The notes: generated from the letters alone by a model not told the origin. A stretch of 64,000 nt of DNA from Bog-756 sp963710495 (GCA_963710495.1 CAVQAI010000013.1:1-64000); one strand, 5' to 3'; counted from the first letter of the stretch, positions 33,620 to 43,438 are shown. Numbers and translations are program-made.

Positions 33620-34972
33620 ATGCCCGGAGCCGACGACGTGCTGGACCTGGCCGATCGACTGTGGCGGGGTGAGGTCACCACCACCGAGGTGCATCCCCTC
33701 CGCCCCCACCCGGGGCTCGCCGAGGTGGCCGACGGCGTGGCCTTCGTGCCCTCGTTCGCCAACGTGTCGGCCATCGGCACCGACGACGGGCTGGTCCTGG
33801 TCGACACGGGCAGCGCCTTCGTCGCCACCGAGGTGCACGACACCCTCCGCCGCTGGTCGCCGAGCCGGCTCAACACCGCCATCTACTCCCACGGGCACAT
33901 CGACCATGTCTTCGGCGTGCCGGTATGGGCCGCCGAGTCGGCCGGGGCAGGGGTGGCCCGAACCGGTGGTGGTGGCCCACGAGGCGCTGCCCGCCCGCTT
34001 CGACCGCTACATCCTGACCGCCGGCTACAACGGCATCATCAACCGGCGCCAGTTCGGCATCGAGTCGCTCGAATGGCCGACCGAGTACCGGTACCCCGAC
34101 CGCACCTACCGGGACCGGCTCGACCTGGAGGTCGGCGGGGTCGGCGCCGAGCTCCACCATGCCCGGGGGGAGACCGACGACCACACCTGGACGTGGTTCC
34201 CCGGCCGGCGCGTGCTGTGCTGCGGCGACCTGTTCATCTGGGCGTCGCCCAACGCCGGCAACCCGCAGAAGGTCCAGCGCTACCCGCGCGAGTGGGCCGA
34301 CGCCCTTCGCCGCATGCTCGCCCTCTACGACGGCGCCGGGTGGAGGCCCCGAGGTCCTGCTGCCCGGCCACGGCTACCCGGTGGTCGGGGAGGACCGGGT
34401 CCGCCAGGCCCTCGGCGACACCGCCGAGCTGCTCGAGTCCCTGGTCGGCCAGACGCTGGCCCTCATGAACGACGGCGCCCGGCTCGACGAGGTGATCCAC
34501 ACGGTCGACGCCGCCGCCCCGTCTGATGGAGCGGCCGTACCTGCAGCCCGTCTACGACGAGCCGGAGTTCGTGGTCCGGACCGTCTGGCGGCAGTACGGC
34601 GGATGGTGGGACGGCAACCCCGCCACGCTCAAACCGGCTCCCGAGCGGGCCCTCGCCCTCGAGCTGGCCGAGCTGGCCGGGGGCGCGGGCGTCCTGGCCG
34701 ACCGGGCCCTGGCCCTGGTCGACGGGACGGCGGGCGCCGAGGCCGGACCGGCCGGCCTCGACCGGACGGGCCCCGACGAGTCCGACGGCGCCCTGCGCCT
34801 GGCCGGGCACCTGGCCGAGCTGGCCTGGCTGGCCGCGCCGGACGACCCCGGCGTTCAGGAGGCACGCCGGCTCGTCTTCACCCGTCGCGCCGACGCCGCC
34901 TCGTCGACCATGGCCCACGGGGTCTTCTCGTGGGCCGCCCGGGAGTCGGGGCCGGGCCCGAGGGGGTCCTGA
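33620..34972 (+). pseudogene. Metallo-beta-lactamase-fold hydrolase, alkyl-sulfatase-like, three frameshifts
   Basis: The frames assemble into a ~450-residue protein. It begins MPGADDVLDLADRLWRGEVT after a purine-rich GGGGAGGG. The Zn motif HGHIDHVFG is intact, GETDDHTWTWFPGRRVLCCG gives a further metal histidine/Asp region, and EVLLPGHGYPV the last histidine. The C-terminal part (MERPYLQPVYDEPEFVVRTV, WWDGNP) is typical of the dimerisation domain of alkyl sulfatases. The frame changes near 33945, 34345 and 34520. A role in alkyl-sulfate or related ester hydrolysis is inferred from family only. Confidence 0.75.
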
Positions 34973-35074
34973 ACGCGGGCGCGCCGCGCCGCCCATCGGC
35001 CCTCCTGAACAGGACCTTCGGCATCGCCGACGGGGCCGCCGGATCTGAACTTCTAATTGGGGCGCCGTGCCCAC

Positions 35075-35080
35075 TAGTGT
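35075..35080 (+). promoter_or_regulatory. -10 box TAGTGT, leaderless, sets the coxB start
   Basis: TAGTGT is followed by seven nt and then GTG 35088, the same geometry as other genes in the window. It would start the oxidase operon. Confidence 0.45.
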
Positions 35081-35087
35081 CATCGCC

Positions 35088-36067
35088 GTGATCGCCTTCA
35101 CAAAGCGTTCCGCACCCCCGTCCGCCCGACCGTGACGGGGAGCCGGGACCGGGCTCGCCCGCCGCCGGCGCGGCTGGGGCAGGGCCCGGGCGCCGTCGCC
35201 GCCGGTTGCTGCTGGGCCTGGTCGTGGCCACGCCCATGGTGCTCGGCGGTTGCGGCTTCTATCCCACCTACGGGGCCAGCCGGGGCGCCACCAAGCAGGG
35301 CCAGGACACCTTCAAGCTCTACTCGGGGATGATGACCACCGGGATCATCGTCGGCGGCCTCGTGGGCCTGCTGATCCTCTGGGTGATCGTGCGGTACCGG
35401 AAGCGCTCGGACGAGATGCCCCGCCAGTTCCACGAGAACGTCCCCATCGAGATCCTCTACACCGCGATCCCCATCCTGATCGTGGCCGTCCTCTTCTTCT
35501 ATACCGTCCTCACCGAGAACAACGTCGACGCCACGGCGGCCGACCAACGCCACCGTCACCGCCACCGGCACGCCGGTGGTCAACGTGCGGGTCACCGCCT
35601 TCCAGTGGGGTTGGCGCTTCGACTACCCGACCCTGGACGTGGGTGTGGCCGGCGAGACCACCAACGGCCCCAACAACCACGGTCCCCAGATGGTCGTGCC
35701 GGTCGGCCAGACCGTCCAGGTCACGCTGGTGTCGAACGACGTCATCCACGGCTTCTACGTGCGGGACTTCAACTTCAGCCGCTATGCCCTGCCCGGGGTG
35801 ACCAACGTCTTCGACCTGACCGTGATCAACCCGGGGACCTACAACGGCCAGTGCACCCAGATCTGCGGCCTCTATCATTCCGAAATGCTGTTCAGCGTGC
35901 GGGCGGTCAGCCCCCCGGCCTTCCGCATCTGGGCGGCGGCCGAGCGGGCCAGCGGTCACACGCTGCAGGTCGGCGGCGTGCCGGCCTCGAACATCCCACC
36001 GCCCAACACCCACGTGACCCCGTCCAACGCCAGCCCGGCGCCCGGGCCACCCAAGGGATCCGCATGA
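35088..36067 (+). CDS. ctaC: Cytochrome c oxidase subunit II, two frameshifts
   Basis: From GTG 35088 the frame closes at 35131-35133 and must shift before that. It then runs with a lipobox-like LVVATPMVLGGCG, two membrane helices (TTGIIVGGLVGLLILWVIV, ILYTAIPILIVAVLFFYTVL), and after a second shift near 35545 the cupredoxin domain. CuA ligands are in GQCTQICGLYHSEM, and FQWGWRFDYP is the conserved Trp-rich loop. It accepts electrons from cytochrome c/QcrC for subunit I. A TTG at 35206 is the first start in the uninterrupted frame. Its TGA overlaps the subunit I ATG. Confidence 0.85.
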
Positions 36068-37818
36068 CGACCACCGTCGACCGCCCCGACCTGGTCGGCC
36101 CCGAGGAGCCCCCGGGTTCCGACGGGCACCATCCGGCCCACGCCGATGGAGCCGGGCACGCCCACCACGAGGGGCCGAGCGGGATCCTCAACTGGCTCAC
36201 GTCCACCGACCACAAGGTCATCGGCAAGAGCTACATGATCACCTCGCTGGTGCTCTTCTTCATCGCCGGGCTGATGGCCCTGGTCATCCGGGCCCAGCTG
36301 GCCAACCCGACCTCGTCGCTGGTCTCCTTCCAGACCTACAACGAGCTGTTCACCATGCACGGCAGCCTGATGCTGTACCTGTTCGCGGGGCCGTTCGCCT
36401 TCGGCGGGCTGGCCAACTACATCGTGCCGCTCCAGGTCGGCGCGCCCGACATGGCGTTCCCCCGCCTCAACGCCCTCTCCTACTGGCTGTACCTGGGTGG
36501 CTCCATCGTCATGATGTCGGGCTTCCTGGTGGCCGGAGGCGCGGCCAGCTACGGCTGGGTGGCCTACGCCCCGCTGTCCAACGCCATCAACTCCCCCGGG
36601 GCCGGGGCCGACCTGTGGCTGATGTCACTCGGCCTCACCGGGTTCTCCGCCATCTTCACCGGGGTGAACCTGGCCGCCACCATCTTCTACCTGCGGGCAC
36701 CGGGGATGACCATGTTCCGCATCCCCATCTTCTCGTGGAACATGCTGGTCACCGCCATCCTGATCCTCATCGCCTTCCCGGTGCTCTTCGGCGCGGTGGT
36801 GATGCTCTTCTGCGACCGGCACTTCGGGACGCACATCTTCAGCGTGCAGGGCGGTGGGGTGCCGGTGCTCTGGCAACACCTGTTCTGGTTCTTCGGCCAT
36901 CCCGAGGTGTACATCCTCGCCCTGCCCTACTTCGGCATGGTCACCGACATCATCCCGGTGTTCTCCCGAAAGCCCCTCTTCGGCTACAAGGGCATGGTCT
37001 TCGCCACCATGTCCATCGCCGCCCTGTCCACCGGCGTGTGGGCCCACCACATGTTCACCACCGGCGTGGTCCTCCTGCCCTTCTTCTCGCTGCTCTCGTA
37101 CCTCATCGCCGTTCCCACCGGTATCAAGTTCTTCAACTGGATCGGCACCATGTGGGGCGGCCAGCTGAGCTTCCAGACGCCCATGCTGTTCTCCATCGGG
37201 TTCCTCTTCGCCTTCCTCATGGGTGGGGTGACCGGCGTGTTGCTCGCCTCGCCCCCGGTCGACTTCATGACCCACGACACCTACTTCGTCGTGGCCCACT
37301 TCCACCAGGTGCTCATCGGCACCAGTGTGTTCGCCGGGTTCGCCGGCTTCTACTTCTGGTATCCGAAGATGTTCGGCCGGATGCTCAGCGACCGCCTCGG
37401 CAAGCTGCACTTCTGGGGCCTGTTCATCGGCTTCTGGGTGACCTTCATGCCCCAGTACCTGGTCGGCCTCTACGGCATGCCGCGCCGGGTGGCCGACTAC
37501 CGGCCGGACAACGGCTGGACCGGGCTGAACGTCATCTCGACCGTCGGCGCCTTCATCATCGGGCTGTCGTTCCTCTTCTTTCTGGTGAACCTCTGGGTGT
37601 CGTGGCGGAACCCGGTGCCGGCCGGGGACAACCCCTGGGACGGCCATGCTCTGGAGTGGTTCACCTCGTCGCCGCCGCCCCACCACAACTACACCCACCT
37701 GCCGCCGATCCGCTCCGAACGGCCCACCTGGGACTACAACCACCCCGAACACCGCAAGCACCACCGGCCCGGCGCCCGGCCGTTGCCCGACAAGGAAACC
37801 GTGGGGGCCGGCTCATGA
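36064..37818 (+). CDS. ctaD: Cytochrome c oxidase subunit I
   Basis: 584 residues, 12 or more membrane helices, one clean frame. Seen: a heme ligand in TMHGSLMLYLFAGP, the CuB/Tyr segment WFFGHPEVYILALPYFG, the two CuB histidines in GVWAHHMFTTG, and the heme a/a3 histidines in VAHFHQVLIG. It reduces O2 and pumps protons in the cell membrane. The C-terminus is His/Pro-rich. ATG 36064 overlaps the ctaC stop and its stop overlaps the ctaF start, so the three are coupled. Confidence 0.95.
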   Translation: MTTTVDRPDLVGPEEPPGSDGHHPAHADGAGHAHHEGPSGILNWLTSTDHKVIGKSYMITSLVLFFIAGLMALVIRAQLANPTSSLVSFQTYNELFTMHGSLMLYLFAGPFAFGGLANYIVPLQVGAPDMAFPRLNALSYWLYLGGSIVMMSGFLVAGGAASYGWVAYAPLSNAINSPGAGADLWLMSLGLTGFSAIFTGVNLAATIFYLRAPGMTMFRIPIFSWNMLVTAILILIAFPVLFGAVVMLFCDRHFGTHIFSVQGGGVPVLWQHLFWFFGHPEVYILALPYFGMVTDIIPVFSRKPLFGYKGMVFATMSIAALSTGVWAHHMFTTGVVLLPFFSLLSYLIAVPTGIKFFNWIGTMWGGQLSFQTPMLFSIGFLFAFLMGGVTGVLLASPPVDFMTHDTYFVVAHFHQVLIGTSVFAGFAGFYFWYPKMFGRMLSDRLGKLHFWGLFIGFWVTFMPQYLVGLYGMPRRVADYRPDNGWTGLNVISTVGAFIIGLSFLFFLVNLWVSWRNPVPAGDNPWDGHALEWFTSSPPPHHNYTHLPPIRSERPTWDYNHPEHRKHHRPGARPLPDKETVGAGS

Positions 37819-38207
37819 AGGTCGACGGTCTGTTCCTCGGCGGCATCGGCCTGTTCTTCGCCATCATCGCCGGCGTCTACTGGTTCACCAGCTACGAAGA
37901 CGCCGGATTCCTCATGCTCATCGGTTCGGCCCTGCTCGGGCTGCTGCCCGGCTCGTACTACCTCTGGTGGTCGTACCGGATGAAACCCCAGCCCGACGAC
38001 GACCCCAACGCCGAGGTGGCCGAGGGGGCCGGCACCGTCGAGTCGTTCCCCGGGTCGAGCATCTGGCCCTTCATCCTCGGCATGGGCGCCATGTTCACCG
38101 TGCTGACCTTCGTGTTCGGGCTGTGGATGGCGCCGCTGGCCGCCGCCCTCATCCTGTCCGCCGCCATCGGGGCCACGGTCGAGAGCCGGCGGGGCGGCAC
38201 GGTCTGA
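37815..38207 (+). CDS. ctaF: Actinobacterial cytochrome c oxidase subunit IV
   Basis: 130 residues with about four membrane helices in two pairs (GLFLGGIGLFFAIIAGVYWF, AGFLMLIGSALLGLLPGSYY, PFILGMGAMFTVLTFVFGLW and APLAAALILSAAIGATV). The YYLWWSYRM between the pairs is typical of the actinobacterial CtaF. It stabilises subunits I and III. The gene overlaps ctaD by four bases (ATGA). Operon ctaC-ctaD-ctaF. Confidence 0.85.
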   Translation: MKVDGLFLGGIGLFFAIIAGVYWFTSYEDAGFLMLIGSALLGLLPGSYYLWWSYRMKPQPDDDPNAEVAEGAGTVESFPGSSIWPFILGMGAMFTVLTFVFGLWMAPLAAALILSAAIGATVESRRGGTV

Positions 38208-38286
38208 ACCCGGGGGCCACACTCGCCCGGATCACAATTCGAGGCAGGCTGGCCGACCGTCTCCGACTGGTCTCGAGCGCCAACTC

Positions 38287-39204
38287 TCAGCCCTCTGTGA
38301 TCACAGATCCTCTGCGCGAGTCGGACCGATCGAAGACCGGCACGCCTTGTTCGTCGGACATCAATCGCCTGTACGCACTGGGTTTCCGGTATGCGTCTCC
38401 CATCGTCTCACGCCCTCGGTATTCCCTGAGTGCGTCCAGATCCAGAGTGGCAAGGTAGACGCCCTCGCCATCGCCCGCCTCGAAAATGCGCTGGTCACGA
38501 GATCGACCATTCGGTTGACCATTCGGCTCGAAGACCATTCCGTCAAAGACGCTGGAATGGCCATCTTGATCGGGAGCCGAATAGTTCACCGTCGCGATCG
38601 CGGTCATATTTTCGAAGGCTCGGGACCGAAGCTGAGAGGTCCGCTCGCCAGCCATCGGACAAGCGTTTGGAACCAGAATGAGTTCAGCGCCGCCAAGCAT
38701 CAGTTCACGCGCTGACTCAGGGAACTCTCGGTCGGCGCAGATCATCACGCCGACGTCGACGTACCCGCCCTCGATGTCGAGCCGAGCGACCTCGAAGGAT
38801 TCTCCAGGCGTGAGGGATTTCTCCATTCCCCAGTCACACGTATGAACCTTGGCATAGCAGAGAACATCTTGACCATGCCGGTCGATTAGCAGGGCGGAGT
38901 TCCGAGGGGAACCAGGCCACCGCTCCAAAAATGTCGCCAAAATCGCCAAGTTGAGGTCGGACGCAGCATCTCTGAATGCGCTCACCCATGGATCGTGACG
39001 GGCGATGGCCATCTCCTGCCACCTCGCCCGTCCAGCCTCGTCATCAGGGCACGGTGCGTAACCGATTTGCCACATCTCTGGCAGGATTGCGATGTCCACC
39101 CCCTCTGCGGCGGCCCGGGAACATACAGCCAATCCCTTGTCGAGGTTGGCCTGCGGATCGCCACAGGAGGCGGATTGACAGAGAGCCAGCCGAAGGTCGG
39201 TCAC
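38287..39204 (-). CDS. Carbon-nitrogen hydrolase (nitrilase superfamily)
   Basis: 305 residues. The Glu-Lys-Cys triad is visible: Glu ~43 in AILPEMWQIGY, Lys in CYAKVHTCDWGMEKS and Cys in GVMICADREFPESA. It hydrolyses an amide or nitrile; the substrate is unknown. The base composition is visibly lower in G+C than in the flanking cox genes, with many A/T-ending codons, so recent acquisition is possible. GTG 39204 is chosen: on the minus strand CATAAT at 39211-39216 lies six nt upstream, a leaderless pattern. GTG 39207 is an alternative. Confidence 0.85.
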   Translation of the reverse strand: MTDLRLALCQSASCGDPQANLDKGLAVCSRAAAEGVDIAILPEMWQIGYAPCPDDEAGRARWQEMAIARHDPWVSAFRDAASDLNLAILATFLERWPGSPRNSALLIDRHGQDVLCYAKVHTCDWGMEKSLTPGESFEVARLDIEGGYVDVGVMICADREFPESARELMLGGAELILVPNACPMAGERTSQLRSRAFENMTAIATVNYSAPDQDGHSSVFDGMVFEPNGQPNGRSRDQRIFEAGDGEGVYLATLDLDALREYRGRETMGDAYRKPSAYRRLMSDEQGVPVFDRSDSRRGSVITEG

Positions 39205-39213
39205 CACTCCATT

Positions 39214-39233
39214 ATGCGGTCCGAAGACCGCAT
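39214..39233 (-). promoter_or_regulatory. Perfect hairpin with UUCG loop upstream of the nitrilase-like gene
   Basis: On the minus strand ATGCGGTC-TTCG-GACCGCAT is an 8-bp stem closed by a cUUCGg tetraloop. It ends ten nt upstream of GTG 39204. If the CATAAT overlapping its end is the -10, the repeat is a DNA operator; if transcription starts further up, it is an RNA hairpin. Confidence 0.5.
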
Positions 39234-39528
39234 CGGTTTCTCTTGGGGTAACCCACCTCGCCGGGCTGTGTCGCGACGTGCCGGACACCAACTGGGTCCA
39301 GCCCTGTCCGGCGTTGGATTGTCAGAGTGGTGGAGGCGCTGGCAGGCTCCACGGCCACGAAAGGTGACCCGGCAGGAAGCCCAGCCAAGCGATGGCTCCC
39401 GCTCCGGTGGGGGCCATCGCGGACGGGCCTGATCGGCGCCGGCCAGAGCCAAACCGCTCCATCGAGCCGGCAACGCCATCATCGTCCTCTTCGGCTGAGC
39501 CCTGGCGGCCTCCCAGATCGACCCCGCG

Positions 39529-39534
39529 TATGGT
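39529..39534 (+). promoter_or_regulatory. -10 box TATGGT, leaderless, SRPBCC gene
   Basis: TATGGT is followed by six nt and GTG 39541, which sets that GTG as start. Confidence 0.45.
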
Positions 39535-39540
39535 GAAGAC

Positions 39541-40002
39541 GTGGCCGCGCCGATCATGAAGTACCGACGCACGCACGACTTCACGATCACGCCCGAGCAG
39601 GTGTGGGCCGAGCTTTCGAACGTCGAGCAGTATGAACGCTGGTGGCCGTGGCTCGGCGAATTCAGTTTGGTCGGGGACTCGTTGACCACCGGTTCGATCC
39701 TCCACGGGGTCGTCTCGCCCCCGGTTCCGTTCCAGATGCGCCTGACAATTGAATTGTTCCGATGTGAGCCCACCCGATCCGTCGATGCCCACGTTCATGG
39801 AGACCTGGAAGGAGAAGCCGGGTTGCGCATGCAGTCGGTCGGGACCGGCAGCCAGGTGGAAGTGACCTGGGAGCTCGAGATGATGCAGCGTCCGATGCGA
39901 ATCGCCAACCGTTTCGGGCACCCCTTGTTGCAGTGGGGACACGATCAAGTGGTCCAGATGACTGTTGCCGGCTTCCGACGCCACGTCGAAACGGTGGTGT
40001 AG
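39541..40002 (+). CDS. SRPBCC (START/Bet v 1-like) protein
   Basis: 153 residues. The start YRRTHDFTITPEQVWAELSN and YERWWPWLGEF are typical of polyketide cyclase/dehydrase-type SRPBCC proteins, and the C-terminal helix begins NRFGHPLLQWG. Such proteins bind hydrophobic ligands in a cavity, and some act as cyclases or lipid carriers; no substrate can be named. Start GTG 39541 follows the TATGGT box by six nt; ATG 39556 is an alternative. G+C is also lower than in the flanking genes. Confidence 0.75.
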   Translation: MAAPIMKYRRTHDFTITPEQVWAELSNVEQYERWWPWLGEFSLVGDSLTTGSILHGVVSPPVPFQMRLTIELFRCEPTRSVDAHVHGDLEGEAGLRMQSVGTGSQVEVTWELEMMQRPMRIANRFGHPLLQWGHDQVVQMTVAGFRRHVETVV

Positions 40003-40077
40003 TCGCCTCCGCTGCGGCCAGGGGCGCCCCGGCCAGCCAGAAGTCGACGCATCGGAATCCGGCTATCGGGGCCCTTG

Positions 40078-40137
<60 letters not shown>

Positions 40138-40153
40138 GACTGGTCGGAGCCCG

Positions 40154-40978
40154 TCAACCAGGCGCCGGGGCGAAGGCGCGGGTGGCCAGCTCGGGGTCGA
40201 GCAGCGGGAGGTCGGCCCCGAGGGTGCCCGAGGCCAACAGGGCCTCGGCCGCCCGGACCAGCGCCCCGTAGGCCACCCGGGCGAACGTGCCGCCGACCGA
40301 GATCCGCCGGACGCCGGCGGCGGCCAGATCCCCCACCGTCGGGCCACCGGGCCGAAGCAGGACGTTGACCGGTGCCCCGGCCTCGGCCACCACCCGGGTG
40401 ATGGCGGCCAGGTCGGCCAGCCCGGGGGCGTAGGCCACATCCGCCCCGGCCTCGACGTAGGCGGCCAGCCGAGCGATGGTGTCGTCCAGGTCGTCATGCC
40501 CGCGCAGATGGTTCTCGGCCCGGGCCGTGAGGACGAGGCCCGAGGTGTGGGCGGCGTCGACGGCTTCACGGACCCGGTCGACGGCCACCGCCACCGGCTC
40601 GATGCGCCCGGCCCGGGGGTCCCAGTCCTCGATGGAACAACCCGCCGCGCCGGCCGCAGCCAGCTGCGTCACCGTTTCGGCCACCCCGCCGGGGCTGTCG
40701 GGGAAGCACTGCTCGGCGTCCACGCTCACCGGGAGCGCGGTGGCCGAGCAGATGGTGCGCACGTGCTCGACGAGCTCGGGACGGCGCACGCTCATGTCGG
40801 GACGCCCGAGCGACGCGGCGAACCCGCCGCTGGTGGTGGCCAGGGCCTCGAACCCGAGGGCGGTCAGCAATGCGGCCGAGCCGGCGTCGTGCGGGTTGGG
40901 CATGATGAAGGTGCCCTCCCGGTGCAGGTCGTGGAAGCGGGCGGCGCGGTCGGTGCGGTCGGTGCGGTCGTCGTCCAT
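40154..40978 (-). CDS. Isocitrate lyase/PEP mutase-superfamily enzyme
   Basis: 274 residues, TIM barrel. Seen: HREGTFIMPNPHDAGSAALL (typical start, binding-site region), LATTSGGFAASLGRPD, LPVSVDAEQCFPDSPGGVAE (metal Asp loop), GCSIEDWD and LTARAENHLRG. This is the 2-methylisocitrate lyase/phosphonomutase-like clade that forms or breaks C-C or C-P bonds next to a carboxylate; the reaction is unknown. ATG 40978 is the first start. The gene is divergent from an LLM gene. Confidence 0.8.
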   Translation of the reverse strand: MDDDRTDRTDRAARFHDLHREGTFIMPNPHDAGSAALLTALGFEALATTSGGFAASLGRPDMSVRRPELVEHVRTICSATALPVSVDAEQCFPDSPGGVAETVTQLAAAGAAGCSIEDWDPRAGRIEPVAVAVDRVREAVDAAHTSGLVLTARAENHLRGHDDLDDTIARLAAYVEAGADVAYAPGLADLAAITRVVAEAGAPVNVLLRPGGPTVGDLAAAGVRRISVGGTFARVAYGALVRAAEALLASGTLGADLPLLDPELATRAFAPAPG

Positions 40979-41019
40979 CCATCGATCATCGGCGGCCGGG
41001 CCGGAAGAGGCAAGCGGGT

Positions 41020-41025
41020 TAGCGT
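41020..41025 (+). promoter_or_regulatory. -10 box TAGCGT, leaderless, LLM gene
   Basis: TAGCGT is followed by seven nt and ATG 41033. Confidence 0.45.
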
Positions 41026-41032
41026 CACGGCC

Positions 41033-41920
41033 ATGCGCCTCAGCACCGTCATCCTCCCCATCTACCGCCGGGCCGCGGCCGGCGCCGTCTGGCGGCGAGC
41101 CGAGGAGCTCGGCTTCCATGCCGGTTACACCTACGACCATCTCTCGTGGCAGGAATTCCGCGACCGTCCGTGGTTCGGGGCGCTGCCCACTCTGGTGACG
41201 GCCGCACTGGCCACCGACCGGCTGCGCGTCGGGACCCTGGTCACCTCGCCCAACTTCCGCCATCCGGTCCCGCTGGCCAAGGACCTGATGACCCTCGACG
41301 ACGTGAGTGACGGTCGGTTGACGGTCGGTATCGGGTCGGGCGGGACGGGGTTCGACGCCTCGGTGCTCGGCGGCGTGCCGTGGTCGGCCGGGGAGCGGAC
41401 GGAGCGCTTCGGCGAATTCGTGTCCCTGCTCGACCGGCTGCTGACCGAGCCGGCGACCACCGAGCAGCTCCCCCACTACGCCGCCGTCGAGGCCCGGATG
41501 ATCCCGGGCTGCGTGCAGCAGCCGCGACCGCCCTTTCTGGTGGCGGCCACCGGTCGGCGGGGGTTCGCCCTGGCGGCGGAGTACGGCCAGGGCTGGGTCA
41601 CCTACGGCGCCCCGGGCCGTCCCGACGCCGCCCCGGCCGACGGTGCACCGGCCGTGGTCCGGGACCAGCTGCACGAGCTCGAGGCGGCCTGCCGATCACG
41701 GGGCCGCGACGTCGGCACCGTCGACAAGGTATTGCTGGGCGACCTGACCGCCGAACGGCCGCTCGCCTCGGTGGACGCCTTCGTGGACTGGGCCGGCCGG
41801 TACGCGGCCATCGGCTTCGCCGAAGTGGTCGTGCACTGGCCCGTCCCCGACTCCCGGTTCGACACCGATCCCGACCGGTTCGAACGGATCATCACCGAAG
41901 GCCCGGCCCAGCTGCGCTGA
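41033..41920 (+). CDS. LLM-class flavin/F420-dependent oxidoreductase (second copy)
   Basis: 295 residues. Seen: RRAEELGFHAGYTYDHLSWQ, ATDRLRVGTLVTSPNFRHPV, DLMTLDDVSDGRLTVGIGSG and PPFLVAATGRRGFALAAEYG, the usual order of the luciferase-like barrel. It differs clearly from the copy at 10660, so it is not a recent duplicate. Substrate and cofactor are not determined. The start is set by the TAGCGT box. It is convergent with qcrB (21 bp between stops). Confidence 0.82.
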   Translation: MRLSTVILPIYRRAAAGAVWRRAEELGFHAGYTYDHLSWQEFRDRPWFGALPTLVTAALATDRLRVGTLVTSPNFRHPVPLAKDLMTLDDVSDGRLTVGIGSGGTGFDASVLGGVPWSAGERTERFGEFVSLLDRLLTEPATTEQLPHYAAVEARMIPGCVQQPRPPFLVAATGRRGFALAAEYGQGWVTYGAPGRPDAAPADGAPAVVRDQLHELEAACRSRGRDVGTVDKVLLGDLTAERPLASVDAFVDWAGRYAAIGFAEVVVHWPVPDSRFDTDPDRFERIITEGPAQLR

Positions 41921-41941
41921 GCGGTGGGCCGACCGGCCGGG

Positions 41942-43438
41942 TCAGCGCATCACCCGGCGCACGCCGGCCTCGGTGGCCAGCTCCGGCGGCACCAGGTCGA
42001 TGTGGGTCGGCACCGGGATGGCGTCCAGCTCCTCCACCCCGTCGCCGGGCCGGTCACCCGCCGGGTGGGTGCTGTACTCACCGGTCGCCGAGCGCGTGAC
42101 GATCTGGGCCCGCTTGCGCTTGCCGATGCCCTCGGCCGCCCGCATCTCCTGGCAGATCTTGTAGGCCACGAAGTAGCCGATGATCGGCGCCACGATCACG
42201 GCCACCCGGAAGAACCACAGGACGGCGTTGAGGGGGACCTCGAAGAAGTTGGCCATCACGTCGGTGGACGAGGCGAAGAACACCATGAACAACAGGGTGA
42301 GCATGGACACGCCGGCCGCCGTCCGCTTCGGCCGGTCACGCGGCCGGTCGAGCAGGTTGTGGTAGGCGACGTCCTTGGTGAAGTGGGTCTCGAGGAAGGG
42401 CCACACGATGAAGATGTTGAAGATGAGCCCGGGGAAGATCACCGCCGGCAGGAACACCTCGAGGGGCAGGGTATGGCCCCACCCGACCCATTCCCAGCTG
42501 GGCATGATGCGCAGCGCCCCGTCGAGCCAGCCCATGTACCAGTCCGGCTGCACGGCATAGGAGATCTGGTACGGCTCGTACTGGCCGAACTGCCAGATGG
42601 GGTTGATCTGGGCGAAGGCGCCGAGCAGGAAGGTGACGGCGGTGATGATGAAAAGGAAGCCCGTCGTCTTGGCCATGAAGGTCGGGAACATGGGCGAGCC
42701 GACCACGTTGTGCTCGGTCTTGCCCTTGCCGGCGAACTGGGTGTGCTTCTGTTTGACCAGGAGCCCGAGGTGGGCGGCCAGCAGGCCCACGATGAGCGCC
42801 GGGATGATCAGGACGTGCAGGATGAAGAACCGGGGGATGATCACCCCGTTGCCCGGATAGTTGCCTCCGAACAGGAAGAACGCCAGGTAGGTGCCCACCA
42901 GCGGGATGGACTCGATGATCGAGTAGGCGATCCGGATCCCGGTGCCCGACACCAGGTCGTCCGGCAGCGAATAGCCCAGGAACCCGTTGACGATGGCCAG
43001 GATGAGCATGGTCACCCCGACCAGCCAGTTGAACTCGCGTGGCTTGCGGAAGGCGCCGGTGAAGAACACCCGGGCCATGTGCACGGCGATGGAGCCGAGG
43101 AAGATGTCGGCCGCCCAGTGGTGGGCCTGGCGCATGAGCAGGCCGGACTTGACGTCGAACGAGAGCCCCACCGAGGAGGCGTAGGCCTCGGACACCCGTT
43201 GGCCCTGCAGCGGGACATAGCTCCCGTGGTAGACGATCTCGTGGGCCGAGGGAATGTAGTAGAGGGACAGGAATACGCCGGTGGCCAGCAGCACCACGAA
43301 CGAGTACAGGGCGATCTCGCCCAGCATGAACGACCAGTGGTCGGGGAAGATCTTGTCCAGGAAGACCCGGCCCCCCTTGGCCACGCCGAGGCGGTCGTCC
43401 ACCCACCGGAGCGACTTGTCGATGGTCTTGTCGATCAC
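41942..43438 (-). CDS. qcrB: Cytochrome bc1 complex cytochrome b subunit
   Basis: 498 residues, about eight or nine membrane helices. Heme ligands are in LLMRQAHHWAADIFLGSIAV plus HMARVF, and in FILHVLIIPALIVGLLAAHL. The Qo-site region is PDWYMGWLDGALRI, where the canonical PEW is PDW as in many actinobacteria. It carries electrons from menaquinol to the low-potential hemes. GTG 43438 follows GGGAGAGG and overlaps the qcrA stop by four bases. Last gene of ctaE-qcrC-qcrA-qcrB. Confidence 0.92.
   Translation of the reverse strand: MIDKTIDKSLRWVDDRLGVAKGGRVFLDKIFPDHWSFMLGEIALYSFVVLLATGVFLSLYYIPSAHEIVYHGSYVPLQGQRVSEAYASSVGLSFDVKSGLLMRQAHHWAADIFLGSIAVHMARVFFTGAFRKPREFNWLVGVTMLILAIVNGFLGYSLPDDLVSGTGIRIAYSIIESIPLVGTYLAFFLFGGNYPGNGVIIPRFFILHVLIIPALIVGLLAAHLGLLVKQKHTQFAGKGKTEHNVVGSPMFPTFMAKTTGFLFIITAVTFLLGAFAQINPIWQFGQYEPYQISYAVQPDWYMGWLDGALRIMPSWEWVGWGHTLPLEVFLPAVIFPGLIFNIFIVWPFLETHFTKDVAYHNLLDRPRDRPKRTAAGVSMLTLLFMVFFASSTDVMANFFEVPLNAVLWFFRVAVIVAPIIGYFVAYKICQEMRAAEGIGKRKRAQIVTRSATGEYSTHPAGDRPGDGVEELDAIPVPTHIDLVPPELATEAGVRRVMR

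Larger units (their letters stand above)
39208..39540. other. 333-bp intergenic region, no gene seen
   Basis: It holds the hairpin at 39214-39233 and the promoter of the SRPBCC gene at 39529. The middle has no reading frame with family sequence, and no RNA gene was recognised. Confidence 0.5.

Noticed and set aside
38294..38307. TCTGTGATCACAGA, a perfect palindrome resembling a CRP half-site pair
   Set aside because: It lacks the 6-bp spacer of CRP sites and lies inside the last codons of the nitrilase gene.
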